From: Flavobacterium xanthum
GTDB taxonomy: Bacteria; Bacteroidota; Bacteroidia; Flavobacteriales; Flavobacteriaceae
NCBI RefSeq assembly: GCF_900142695.1
Contig: NZ_FRBU01000008.1
Location: 1-64,000, forward strand
DNA length: 64,000 nt
Direction of reading: 5' to 3'
Below are positions 28,206 to 35,829 of this stretch, in pieces. The position numbers were made by a program, and so were the translations under genes. The notes below the pieces were generated by a model that did not search any database, was not told the origin of the DNA, and saw only the letters and a list, made by a program, of their open reading frames with translations. The first letter of the stretch is position 1, and each line of letters begins with the position of its first letter.

Positions 28206-28907
28206 TCAAAATCCATTTACATTATGATAGGCTTCTTCTAACTGCTTCTCATTTAAAATTTTCAATTTCTCTAACGATTTAATATCAAAATTAAGATTAC
28301 TATTTAGATGAATACTTTTAGCTCCATAGACCGCATTTCTTACCTGAAGTTCTAAAATTAATCCTGGCAGATTTCCATAACCTGCGGGTCCGTAGGGATA
28401 TGGTAATTGGGGGCAATACCACGCAATGACAGGATGGTTGAAAACCTTAGTTCCATTGATAACGGTAAAGACATTGGTCGCTTTATAGCATAAATAATTA
28501 TCTATTAATTTGGTCTCATTTGTTAAAATCCAATTACTTTTCAAAGCTTCTTCTCCGTAAATGTTTTCTCCTAACATTTCCTTTTGAAATAATAACTTTT
28601 CTTTCAAACTAAATACAATTCCAACATAATTTGCCATAGCAAGTGTAAATCTTTGTGAATTAATGGCAATATCACTGTCTAGTATTTCTTCATTGTAAAA
28701 TTTAGATCCATTTTCAGTTATGATTAATTGGAACGTTAGTTTTTTTGCATCTACAATTGACTTTTCAAGAAAACTTTTTAACGTAGCATTATTGTCAAAT
28801 AATCCTTGTTCTTTTTCTATTTGTAATCCATAGGTTATCACAACATTTTGACCTTGTCCATATCCAAGCGTCGTTGACAAGATTAGGATAATAAGAAATA
28901 TTTTCAT
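28206..28907 (-). CDS. GLPGLI family protein, array unit 5
   Basis: A 233-residue protein with a signal peptide (MKIFLIILILSTTLGYGQ) and the signature AWYCPQLPYPYGPAGYGN then LPGLILELQV, sharing the WYCP block with unit 4. The C-terminal tail differs from units 1-3. Confidence 0.86.
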   Translation of the reverse strand: MKIFLIILILSTTLGYGQGQNVVITYGLQIEKEQGLFDNNATLKSFLEKSIVDAKKLTFQLIITENGSKFYNEEILDSDIAINSQRFTLAMANYVGIVFSLKEKLLFQKEMLGENIYGEEALKSNWILTNETKLIDNYLCYKATNVFTVINGTKVFNHPVIAWYCPQLPYPYGPAGYGNLPGLILELQVRNAVYGAKSIHLNSNLNFDIKSLEKLKILNEKQLEEAYHNVNGF

Positions 28908-28926
28908 TTTGTGGTTATATTAAAAA

Positions 28927-28953
28927 CACACCAAATTCATTGAAAATGGTGTG
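28927..28953 (-). terminator. terminator-like hairpin, unit 5
   Basis: Arms CACACCA (28927-28933) and TGGTGTG (28947-28953) pair perfectly and on the minus strand are followed by TTTTTAATA, a canonical intrinsic terminator layout between the peptide and GLPGLI genes. Confidence 0.7.
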
Positions 28954-28988
28954 CTTGAGTTTTTCTAATTCTAATCGAAGCTTTATCT

Positions 28989-29246
28989 TTATTGTGATAT
29001 TGGAGCTTCCTGTAATCCCAGACACATAAAATAAACAGAATAAGAAGCACTTGTTGCCTGATCATGAGTAAAACCAACACTTCTAGCATCCACATATGAT
29101 ACATATCGCGCTAAATTACAATCTGTCTCGACCACAACTTCTTTTTTAGTTTTAATCTTTCTACTTTCTTTTACTTTGCCAGTTTTTGCCATTGCAACTC
29201 TACTAAATGCAACCACTACTAGAGCGGTAAATACTAATTTTTTCAT
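28989..29246 (-). CDS. small secreted two-cysteine peptide, unit 5
   Basis: An 85-residue precursor with leader MKKLVFTALVVVAFSRVAMA, in which an Arg at position 16 interrupts the hydrophobic core, then TGKVKE and a lysine-rich stretch before Cys43 and Cys75 (31 between), ending EAPISQ. It is the first gene of the array in transcription order and lacks the conserved upstream block. The interval 29247-29392 beyond it holds no gene. Confidence 0.78.
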   Translation of the reverse strand: MKKLVFTALVVVAFSRVAMAKTGKVKESRKIKTKKEVVVETDCNLARYVSYVDARSVGFTHDQATSASYSVYFMCLGLQEAPISQ

Positions 29247-29392
29247 TTATAAAAGTATTTCTTTGGGTGCCTATAAAACTTAAACATCCTCCTTCATCTC
29301 TATTTAAAAAAATAAGTCATTCCTTAACATTACAAGATTAGGTAAATTTTATCGTCTAAACAATACATACGACAAAAACAGAAAAACAAAAA

Positions 29393-29418
29393 AATCCAGT
29401 GCTTTGCAACACTGGATT
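29393..29418 (-). terminator. terminator of the thiamine receptor gene
   Basis: AATCCAGTG (29393-29401) and CACTGGATT (29410-29418) pair over 9 bp, and on the minus strand the stem runs into TTTTTTTG. It lies 23 bp after the receptor stop codon. Confidence 0.85.
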
Positions 29419-29440
29419 CCAATTATCAACAAATACTTTT

Positions 29441-31591
29441 CTAGAAATTCAATGTCATCCCCAATAAAAAATTAATTCCTGCTTGCGGATAATAATACGG
29501 ATAAACATCATACATGTATCCGTTAGAAACGTATTTTTTGTCTAAGAAGTTATTCACTAAACCCGTCAAAACAATTTCTTTAAAGACTGTTTTGGGTTTA
29601 AAAGTGTAAGCAATGTTCAAGTCATTCACAAAATAATCTGCCAACTTTGCTGCTGGCAATTCAATGTTATTCATGTATTGTTCCCCAACGAATTTTTGCA
29701 ACCATGAAATATGAAGATTTTCAATAGGTGTGTAAACCAATATATTTCCCGCAATGATTGATGGTGAATACGCAATATCAGTAGTTCCATAATTTTGCCC
29801 TTCAACGGCTAAATCAATATTTTTATTGGCACTCAAGGTAAAATTTGGACGGATAATTAACTGATCGGATAAGGCAATTGTAGCATCAACTTCCAGTCCT
29901 AGTCGGTAACTTTTTTCACTGTTGGAACGTATTGGCGCGCCCACATCATCTAGATTCCCGGTTAAAATCAACTGATCTTTGTACGCCATATAATATACGT
30001 TTGTATTGAATTGTACTTTCTCTGCAACGTATCTCCAACCTAATTCAAAGTCATTTAGCTTTTCTGGTTTTACATTTCCGCCTTCATAATCACTTCTATT
30101 CGGTTCGCGATTGGCTCTGGCATAAGATAAATACAGGGAATTTCCAGCATTGATCGTATAGGTTAATCCTGTTTTAGGGTTAAAGAAATTAAAAGTATCA
30201 TCTACAACTGTTGGCTGAACACCATTCGCCTTGTAATTCACTGATCTATATTGCAAATCTCCAAATAAACTTAATTGCTCCGTGATTTGGAAATTGGCTT
30301 TCGCAAAAATATTTCCATCCGTTTTATTGGCATAATCATCATAGTAGCGATCTCCCAACTCACTCTGAGAAGCATTTCGTGCCCAAATTACTTTTCCAAA
30401 ATGGTCGCCTTCATACTTATTCCAACCTCCACCAAAGATAACATCTAGTTTTTCATCTTTGTAATTAGCAGAAAATGTAGTTCCATAGAAATCGTTTTCT
30501 AACCATTTTTGACGCACTAAATCCGTTGTTGAAATAGCACCAACAGGCTGTAATCCGTAATCGACAAAATCAGCATCTTCCTTATAGTTTTCAAAAAAAC
30601 CTTTCCCTTTAGTGTAATGCAAAGCAAAATTAGTACTCCAGTTTTCAGATATTTTTTCGTTCCAAAGCAATTGCGAGTGATCTTGCTGGTAATTATCAGT
30701 TTCATTGTCATAGAAACGAGCATTTCCTTGTTCGTCCGTGAAAGCACCTGCTGAATTAAACGTTCGGTCATTTTTTAGCGTTTCAACGTCAATTCCGTTC
30801 CAAGACTGGTACGTTTTTTCGGTCCCACCAAAAACCAATGCTTTGATCAATGTAGTTTTGCCTACATACGTTCCCTGAAGAAAATACGATTTCAAATCTG
30901 AGGCTCCACGATCCACAAATCCATCCGACTTGATCGCTGATAAACGTCCCGCAATTTCGAAATGATCGTTCATTAACCCCGTACTAAACTTTACAGTGTG
31001 TTTTCTGGTGTTAAAACTTCCAAGAGAGTTGGAAATTTCTCCCGTACTTTCGTTGGCAAAATTATCCGTCAACATATTTAAACTGGCGCCAAAAGCCCCT
31101 GCTCCATTAGTAGAAGTTCCTACACCGCGTTGTAATTGCAAACTCTCCACTGAAGACGCAAAATCTGGCATATTCACCCAGAATGTTCCATGACTTTCGG
31201 AATCGTTGTACGGAATTCCGTTGATGGTAACATTTACTCGCGTTGCATCGCTACCACGAACCCGAATACCGGTATACCCCACGCCATTTCCCGCATCCGA
31301 TGTCGTTACAACCGAAGGTAAATAATTCATCAAAATAGGGATGTCTTGTCCTAAATTTCGGAATTTGATGTCTTTTTTGCTCAAATTGCTAAAACTAACC
31401 GGCGTTTTTGTGGTTACACGAACCGCTGAAACCAATACTTCATCTAGTGGATTGACTTGTGTAGTGTCTTTGACTTGCGAAAAAGTGAAAAGTGAAAAGA
31501 GAAAAGTGAGGAGTATGAAAAATACTCGAATTAATCTAGTTTGGCTCTGGGCCTTTGGCTCTTGGCCCTTTTTGTAAAATAAAGTATTCAT
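29441..31591 (-). CDS. TonB-dependent receptor, probable thiamine uptake
   Basis: A 716-residue outer-membrane receptor: signal-like segment up to about residue 39 (LFTFSQ), a possible TonB-box region NPLDEVLVSAVRV, a plug domain (PILMNYLPSVVTTSD, GYTGIRVRGSDATRVNVTINGIP, GTFWVNMPDF) and a barrel ending PQAGINFLLGMTLNF with the usual terminal Phe. A TPP riboswitch lies about 100 bp upstream, so thiamine or a derivative is the likely ligand; riboswitch-controlled receptors of this kind are known in Bacteroidetes. The N-terminal 15 residues look atypical and the true start may be later. Confidence 0.88.
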   Translation of the reverse strand: MNTLFYKKGQEPKAQSQTRLIRVFFILLTFLFSLFTFSQVKDTTQVNPLDEVLVSAVRVTTKTPVSFSNLSKKDIKFRNLGQDIPILMNYLPSVVTTSDAGNGVGYTGIRVRGSDATRVNVTINGIPYNDSESHGTFWVNMPDFASSVESLQLQRGVGTSTNGAGAFGASLNMLTDNFANESTGEISNSLGSFNTRKHTVKFSTGLMNDHFEIAGRLSAIKSDGFVDRGASDLKSYFLQGTYVGKTTLIKALVFGGTEKTYQSWNGIDVETLKNDRTFNSAGAFTDEQGNARFYDNETDNYQQDHSQLLWNEKISENWSTNFALHYTKGKGFFENYKEDADFVDYGLQPVGAISTTDLVRQKWLENDFYGTTFSANYKDEKLDVIFGGGWNKYEGDHFGKVIWARNASQSELGDRYYDDYANKTDGNIFAKANFQITEQLSLFGDLQYRSVNYKANGVQPTVVDDTFNFFNPKTGLTYTINAGNSLYLSYARANREPNRSDYEGGNVKPEKLNDFELGWRYVAEKVQFNTNVYYMAYKDQLILTGNLDDVGAPIRSNSEKSYRLGLEVDATIALSDQLIIRPNFTLSANKNIDLAVEGQNYGTTDIAYSPSIIAGNILVYTPIENLHISWLQKFVGEQYMNNIELPAAKLADYFVNDLNIAYTFKPKTVFKEIVLTGLVNNFLDKKYVSNGYMYDVYPYYYPQAGINFLLGMTLNF

Positions 31592-31692
31592 CCGTAAAAA
31601 AATTACGAATAAAAGGGGGAATTATTCTTTTTGTTAAATTAAAAAATGATTGTTTCCTATAACAAATGAAAGTAGCGTGCACACTATTTATT

Positions 31693-31777
31693 TGTCATTT
31701 TTTCCCTTAACAGCATTACCTGTTCAGGTTCGTTGGGTATAATCTCAGCTCGTTATTTAGAGCACCCCTTTGAGACA
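31693..31777 (-). promoter_or_regulatory. TPP riboswitch ahead of the TonB-dependent receptor
   Basis: On the minus strand the core reads GGGGTGCTC, GAGCTGAGA, ATACCC, GAACCTGA and then a P4/P5 arm with ACAGGTAATGCTGT, closing with TTAAGGGA. The order and spacing match the THI element. It stands about 100 nt before the receptor start; the intervening leader has no obvious strong terminator, so translational control is possible. Confidence 0.92.
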
Positions 31778-31829
31778 GCGCAAAACTAATTATAAATTAT
31801 GAATTATAAATTATGAATTGCAATAAATT

Positions 31830-32231
31830 TTAAAAATCTGGTTTTCTACGATTTTTCTTGACTTCCGAAATGTTTTTTTTATCCTTGATTCGCTTTCTAA
31901 TGACCGATTTAGGAATTCTGGTGGGCTTTCGTTCTTTTGGTACAAACAAAGAATTTTTTATCAGTGCCAAAAATCGTTTAATTACAATTTCTTTGTTTCT
32001 AAATTGACTTCGGTCTTCATCACAATTCAAAATTAGAACGGCATCAGTAGTCAATCTAGAGGATAATTGGGTTTCAACCAACAGTTTCTCTTCATCCGTT
32101 AAAGCCTGAGAATTTTTTAAATCAAAACTTAACACCACCTTCGAGGAAACTTTATTCACATTCTGACCGCCCGCTCCACTGCTGCGGACGGCTTTAAAAC
32201 TTAACTCAGATATGATTTTATCAATTTCCAT
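31830..32231 (-). CDS. arfB: peptidyl-tRNA hydrolase ArfB (ribosome rescue)
   Basis: A 133-residue release-factor-like protein that frees stalled ribosomes. The catalytic motif RSSGAGGQNVNKVSSKV (GGQ) is at residues 16-32, and the lysine/arginine-rich C-terminal tail (KSVIRKRIKDKK..., KKNRRKPDF) that enters the mRNA channel is present. It begins 14 bp after the DUF4301 fusion gene and probably ends that operon. Confidence 0.93.
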   Translation of the reverse strand: MEIDKIISELSFKAVRSSGAGGQNVNKVSSKVVLSFDLKNSQALTDEEKLLVETQLSSRLTTDAVLILNCDEDRSQFRNKEIVIKRFLALIKNSLFVPKERKPTRIPKSVIRKRIKDKKNISEVKKNRRKPDF

Positions 32232-32245
32232 GAATGCCTTTTTTT

Positions 32246-34366
32246 TTAGGATTGATGTGCTGGTTTCAACAAATCATTCACTGTTTTTACTGGATTAAAA
32301 GTAAGCAACGGCACTTGAACAAACACAGTCAACCAGTTTGCCATTGTGCCATTCCATAAACCCGGCAACTCATATCCTTTGATACTTTTACCTGATACAT
32401 TTTTCTCCACAATAAAACCGCTGTTGTGATCCACAAACTCTCTCAAATCAAATTTCTCTTTTTTGTAATTTTTAATGCCACAAACTAAATCAACCGGATT
32501 GAAATGTGTAGCAGCATTCAGAATTATCTTTTGATCTTCATTTGACAAATCGACTTGGGAACTTTCAACAATTTGCAATGAAACTGATCCTTGGTCATTG
32601 CGCACCCAAAATGGTCCTCCGCCTGGTTCTCCTTCATTTTTCACCATTCCGCATACGCGAATCGGTTTGTTCAAAATAGTTTGCAGTTCACTGATTTTAC
32701 TTTCCAAATTTTCAGCATGAAAACCATCTTTCATTGTAATATTTAATTTTTCCTTCAAGAAAAGAACAATTTCATCTATCAACTCGGGTTCAATTGATGC
32801 AGCATCCAATACATTTAAATACCTAAAAACCTGTTGTTGTATTGTCAACAAAATTCCAGCCAATCCTTTTTTGTATAAAGAAATTTTCTCAACATTGTTT
32901 TGAATGACGTTATCAATATTTTTAATAAAAACAATATCAGCATCCAAATTATTCAAATTTTCAATCAAAGCACCATGTCCTCCTGGTCTGAAAACCAATT
33001 GTCCATTTTCATCCCGGAACGGCTTATTTTTCATACTAACCGCAAGCGTGTCCGTTCCTTTGTTTTGATACGAATAACTAACGTGTATTGCGACAGCTGA
33101 TTTCTTTTCAATTTCAGATTTGACAGAATCAACAATTTCTTCAAAATGTTTTTGATGCGATTCTGAAATCGTAAAATGCAAATGCGATCCATTATTAGCA
33201 CTCGAATATTGCGCACATTCCTGCAAATGTTCTTCTACCGGAGTTGCAATATGGGTTTTATATTTGTGAAAAGGAAGAATCCCTTTTGGTTTATTGGCAA
33301 AATTAAAATAGTCCGCTGACAGCAATAATTTTATGAAATAGTAATTTTTAAAACTACGATCCAAAGTATCAAAATCAGTAAATTCAGCTTTCAACTGCTT
33401 GTCAATTGTTTCAAAGAAAGGAAACTTCTCCATTCCTACTATAAAAATAGAAAGTTTATTAGCTTTTTTACGATTAATATAGGCATTTATCGATTCGTTT
33501 TCAAAATCAAAATCATTGATAAATTCAGTCAAAAACTTAAACATTCTGCTTGCAGCGCCGGAAGCAGGAACAAATTTATTTAATTTCAAGTTGGATTTGT
33601 GTGCATCAAAGAAACTGGCATATTCTTTAAAACCTTTTTCTGACAATTTCAAAACTCCATTTGACAAAGTTGCGGGACGAACCAAATTTACTTTGAAAAT
33701 GCCATTTTTAAAAAAATTTAATTGCTTTTGAATGTTTTTTATTGGAATTCTATGCTCATAAATTTGAAGGAAATCAACTGATGAAAACCCTAATTCTCTT
33801 GCTAAAGTCAAATCGTCTATAATCGATATTGCTTTTTTTAGTCGCAAATCCTTGTCTCCGGAAAGGGTAATAAATGGCTTATTATTATCGATTAAAGATT
33901 GTTTAAAAACGGCAAACACAGATTCTCTTCCCTCAGCTTTGTCTCTTAGGTCATCTCTTTCCCAAGGCACATCAATATCAGTAAGAAAAAATAAATCGTA
34001 TTCATGTTCGCAGGCCGCTTCATGCAACAAAGGGTCACAATAGTCATAATACACTTCCGAAAAAACCTTGGTCACCATTAAATTGGTATCGCAAAAAAGA
34101 TATTTATTGGCAATTAGCGTTCGCTCGTTTTCTAATTTAGTTTGACCGTAAGCAATGGGAAGCATGTCGTCAACTGTGCATATTTGCTGACTTGAATCCC
34201 ACTTTTCCTGCAGATAATCGCGTGCAAACTCAGGAACCCATTCGGTTTTATAATAGTCCGCAAGCTGTCTGGCCAATGTAGTCTTGCCCGTGCTTTCGGG
34301 ACCAAATAAAGCTATTTTAATTATTTTTGTAGCTCCATTACTGAGCTGTCTGAGATTTTCTTCCAT
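32246..34366 (-). CDS. NadR-like kinase fused to DUF4301
   Basis: About 706 residues. The N-terminal ~185 residues are a P-loop kinase like the nicotinamide riboside kinase domain of NadR (FGPESTGKTTLARQLADYY, then WVPEFARDYL and a FFLTDIDVPWERDDLRD block). The remaining ~510 residues match DUF4301 (KFVPASGAASRMFKFL, FVRPGGHGALIENL-like FRPGGHGALIENL, GGGPFWV). The longest frame starts at 34567, but its first 67 residues lie inside pnuC in another frame; I choose the ATG at 34366, which overlaps pnuC by 46 bp. Kinase plus pnuC suggests nicotinamide riboside salvage; the DUF4301 role is unknown. Confidence 0.82.
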   Translation of the reverse strand: MEENLRQLSNGATKIIKIALFGPESTGKTTLARQLADYYKTEWVPEFARDYLQEKWDSSQQICTVDDMLPIAYGQTKLENERTLIANKYLFCDTNLMVTKVFSEVYYDYCDPLLHEAACEHEYDLFFLTDIDVPWERDDLRDKAEGRESVFAVFKQSLIDNNKPFITLSGDKDLRLKKAISIIDDLTLARELGFSSVDFLQIYEHRIPIKNIQKQLNFFKNGIFKVNLVRPATLSNGVLKLSEKGFKEYASFFDAHKSNLKLNKFVPASGAASRMFKFLTEFINDFDFENESINAYINRKKANKLSIFIVGMEKFPFFETIDKQLKAEFTDFDTLDRSFKNYYFIKLLLSADYFNFANKPKGILPFHKYKTHIATPVEEHLQECAQYSSANNGSHLHFTISESHQKHFEEIVDSVKSEIEKKSAVAIHVSYSYQNKGTDTLAVSMKNKPFRDENGQLVFRPGGHGALIENLNNLDADIVFIKNIDNVIQNNVEKISLYKKGLAGILLTIQQQVFRYLNVLDAASIEPELIDEIVLFLKEKLNITMKDGFHAENLESKISELQTILNKPIRVCGMVKNEGEPGGGPFWVRNDQGSVSLQIVESSQVDLSNEDQKIILNAATHFNPVDLVCGIKNYKKEKFDLREFVDHNSGFIVEKNVSGKSIKGYELPGLWNGTMANWLTVFVQVPLLTFNPVKTVNDLLKPAHQS

Positions 34367-34950
34367 TCTAAATAGCCAAAAATGGCGACTACGGTAAATA
34401 CTATATATTGAAAACTGGTAAAAGTATAGCCTTTTGCAAAATACAACGGAATGGAAATTACATCTCCAATAATCCAAAATATCCAATTCTCTACTTTTCT
34501 TTTGGCCATGAGCCACATTCCTACAAAGAAAATTCCTGTAATAAATGTATCTACATACGCGTACCAAGTGGTGAATTTATCAAAATAATGATATACCGAA
34601 ACCACAAAGGCGACGGTAAATATAAAAAGAATTATCGCAATTCGTTTTTCAGAACTCGATATTTTTGAAATTGGGAATTCAACCGTATCTCCTTTTTTAC
34701 GAGTCCAATGATACCAACCGTAAATACTCATCACAAAATAATACCCATTAATCATCATATCGCCCCATAAAGTCCATTTCCAAAGCAAATACACAAATAT
34801 GGAGGTGCTTACTAATCCGGTTGGAAAAACTAAAATATTATCTTTTTTAGCATACCAAACGCTCAATAATCCGAAAATGACCGCAACAATTTCCAAAATA
34901 ATATCTAATGTTGGGTATTCGCTGTACTGCGAAAAAAAATAATCAATCAT
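34321..34950 (-). CDS. pnuC: PnuC-type vitamin-precursor transporter
   Basis: A 209-residue inner-membrane facilitator of the PnuC family with about seven hydrophobic segments and the substrate-binding Trp/Asn stretches (WTLWGDMMINGYYFVMSIYG, YGWYHW, VENWIFWIIGDV). PnuC carries nicotinamide riboside and relies on a kinase for trapping, which the overlapping next gene supplies. The related PnuT carries thiamine, and a TPP riboswitch lies 2.5 kb downstream, so thiamine is a second possibility. Confidence 0.88.
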   Translation of the reverse strand: MIDYFFSQYSEYPTLDIILEIVAVIFGLLSVWYAKKDNILVFPTGLVSTSIFVYLLWKWTLWGDMMINGYYFVMSIYGWYHWTRKKGDTVEFPISKISSSEKRIAIILFIFTVAFVVSVYHYFDKFTTWYAYVDTFITGIFFVGMWLMAKRKVENWIFWIIGDVISIPLYFAKGYTFTSFQYIVFTVVAIFGYLEWKKISDSSVMELQK

Positions 34951-34953
34951 TCA

Positions 34954-35670
34954 CTATACTTTAAAAAAGTTATTATTGTTTTCAAAAGCGGTTCCTACAA
35001 CCACTAAATCGGCTCCTGCATTATAAGCGTTTTCAATTCCCTGCAAATCTACAATTCCGCCTCCAACCAATATTGGAATCTCAATATTATGAGAAATTTT
35101 TCTAATCATTTCTAAAGGAACTGCTTGTTTTGCACCACTTCCCGCTTCCAAATAAATCAACTTATTACCTAACATTTCGCCAGCTTGTGCCGTTGCTAAT
35201 GCTAAATCAAGATTATTTCTATCTAAAGGTTTGGTTTTACTAACGCGTTCCACTGCAGTTTCATTGCCACTTTCAATTAAAATATAACCGGTAGAAATGA
35301 TTTCGAGTTGCGTTTTCTTTAAAATTGGCGCTGCTTTTACTTGGTGTTCGATTAGAAAATCCGGATTGCGACCAGAGATAAGAGACAAAAACAAAATCGC
35401 ATCGGCTTTATCTGATATCTGTGAAGGATTTCCGGGAAATAAAATTATTGGTAATTTACAGTTTTGTTTGATTTGCACAATCAGTTCGTCTAAAATATTT
35501 GTTGTAACCTGACTTCCGCCGATGAAAATATGAGTTGCCGGCGATTGATTTATTTTTGAAATTAAAATGGATAAATTCTCCAAAACTATTTTGTCAGGAT
35601 CAAGAAGAATGGCCAGCAGTTTTTGATTTTCAACTTTTGATTGGGTGATTTCGTTATAAATATTTGTCAT
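34954..35670 (-). CDS. geranylgeranylglyceryl phosphate synthase-like (GGGPS/PcrB)
   Basis: About 238 residues forming a TIM barrel that joins glycerol-1-phosphate and a polyprenyl diphosphate. Motifs: LLAILLDPDK, THIFIGGSQV, LFPGNPSQIS, YLEAGSGA and PILVGGGI with VVVGTAFE, which bind the phosphate. Bacteroidetes hold a group II GGGPS although they are not known for archaeal lipids. The start at 35670 (MTNIYNEI) is preferred; the longer frame adds 28 unlike residues. It lies 3 bp upstream of pnuC, so the two are probably co-transcribed. Confidence 0.9.
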   Translation of the reverse strand: MTNIYNEITQSKVENQKLLAILLDPDKIVLENLSILISKINQSPATHIFIGGSQVTTNILDELIVQIKQNCKLPIILFPGNPSQISDKADAILFLSLISGRNPDFLIEHQVKAAPILKKTQLEIISTGYILIESGNETAVERVSKTKPLDRNNLDLALATAQAGEMLGNKLIYLEAGSGAKQAVPLEMIRKISHNIEIPILVGGGIVDLQGIENAYNAGADLVVVGTAFENNNNFFKV

Positions 35671-35749
35671 TTTTTGGCACGCAGATGACGCGGATTTTAC
35701 AGATTTATACGGATTATTTAACTGATTATTATAATTTACTACTCGTTTT

Positions 35750-35804
35750 GTCATTCCGACGAAGGAGGAATCTGATTATGTGATTCCTCCTTCGTCGGAA
35801 TGAC
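35750..35804. repeat. perfect 23-bp inverted repeat
   Basis: Arms 35750-35772 and 35782-35804 are exact reverse complements (starting GTCATTCCGACGAAGGAG) with a 9-nt loop. It lies between the GGGPS and phosphopantetheinyl transferase genes. Related half-elements, ACATTCCGACAAAGGAGCAATC and CATTACGAGGAACAAAGCAATC-like text, are seen near 38036 and 51546. Confidence 0.85.
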
Positions 35805-35829
35805 AAACTACGCGATGGAACACTGAGCA

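Noticed and set aside
23524..29246. CRISPR array or integron cassette array
   Set aside because: The repeated units are about 1.4 kb and contain genes; no short direct repeats with spacers, no attC-like sites or integrase were seen.
23524..29246. Toxin-antitoxin or classical bacteriocin gene cluster
   Set aside because: No immunity-like, ABC-transporter or peptide-modifying enzyme gene lies in the array; a signal peptide and not a double-glycine leader is present. The idea cannot be excluded but has no positive support.
34367..34567. N-terminal extension of the kinase/DUF4301 frame
   Set aside because: It lies inside pnuC in another frame and its Tyr/Arg/Cys-rich composition is unlike a protein start; the ATG at 34366 is better.
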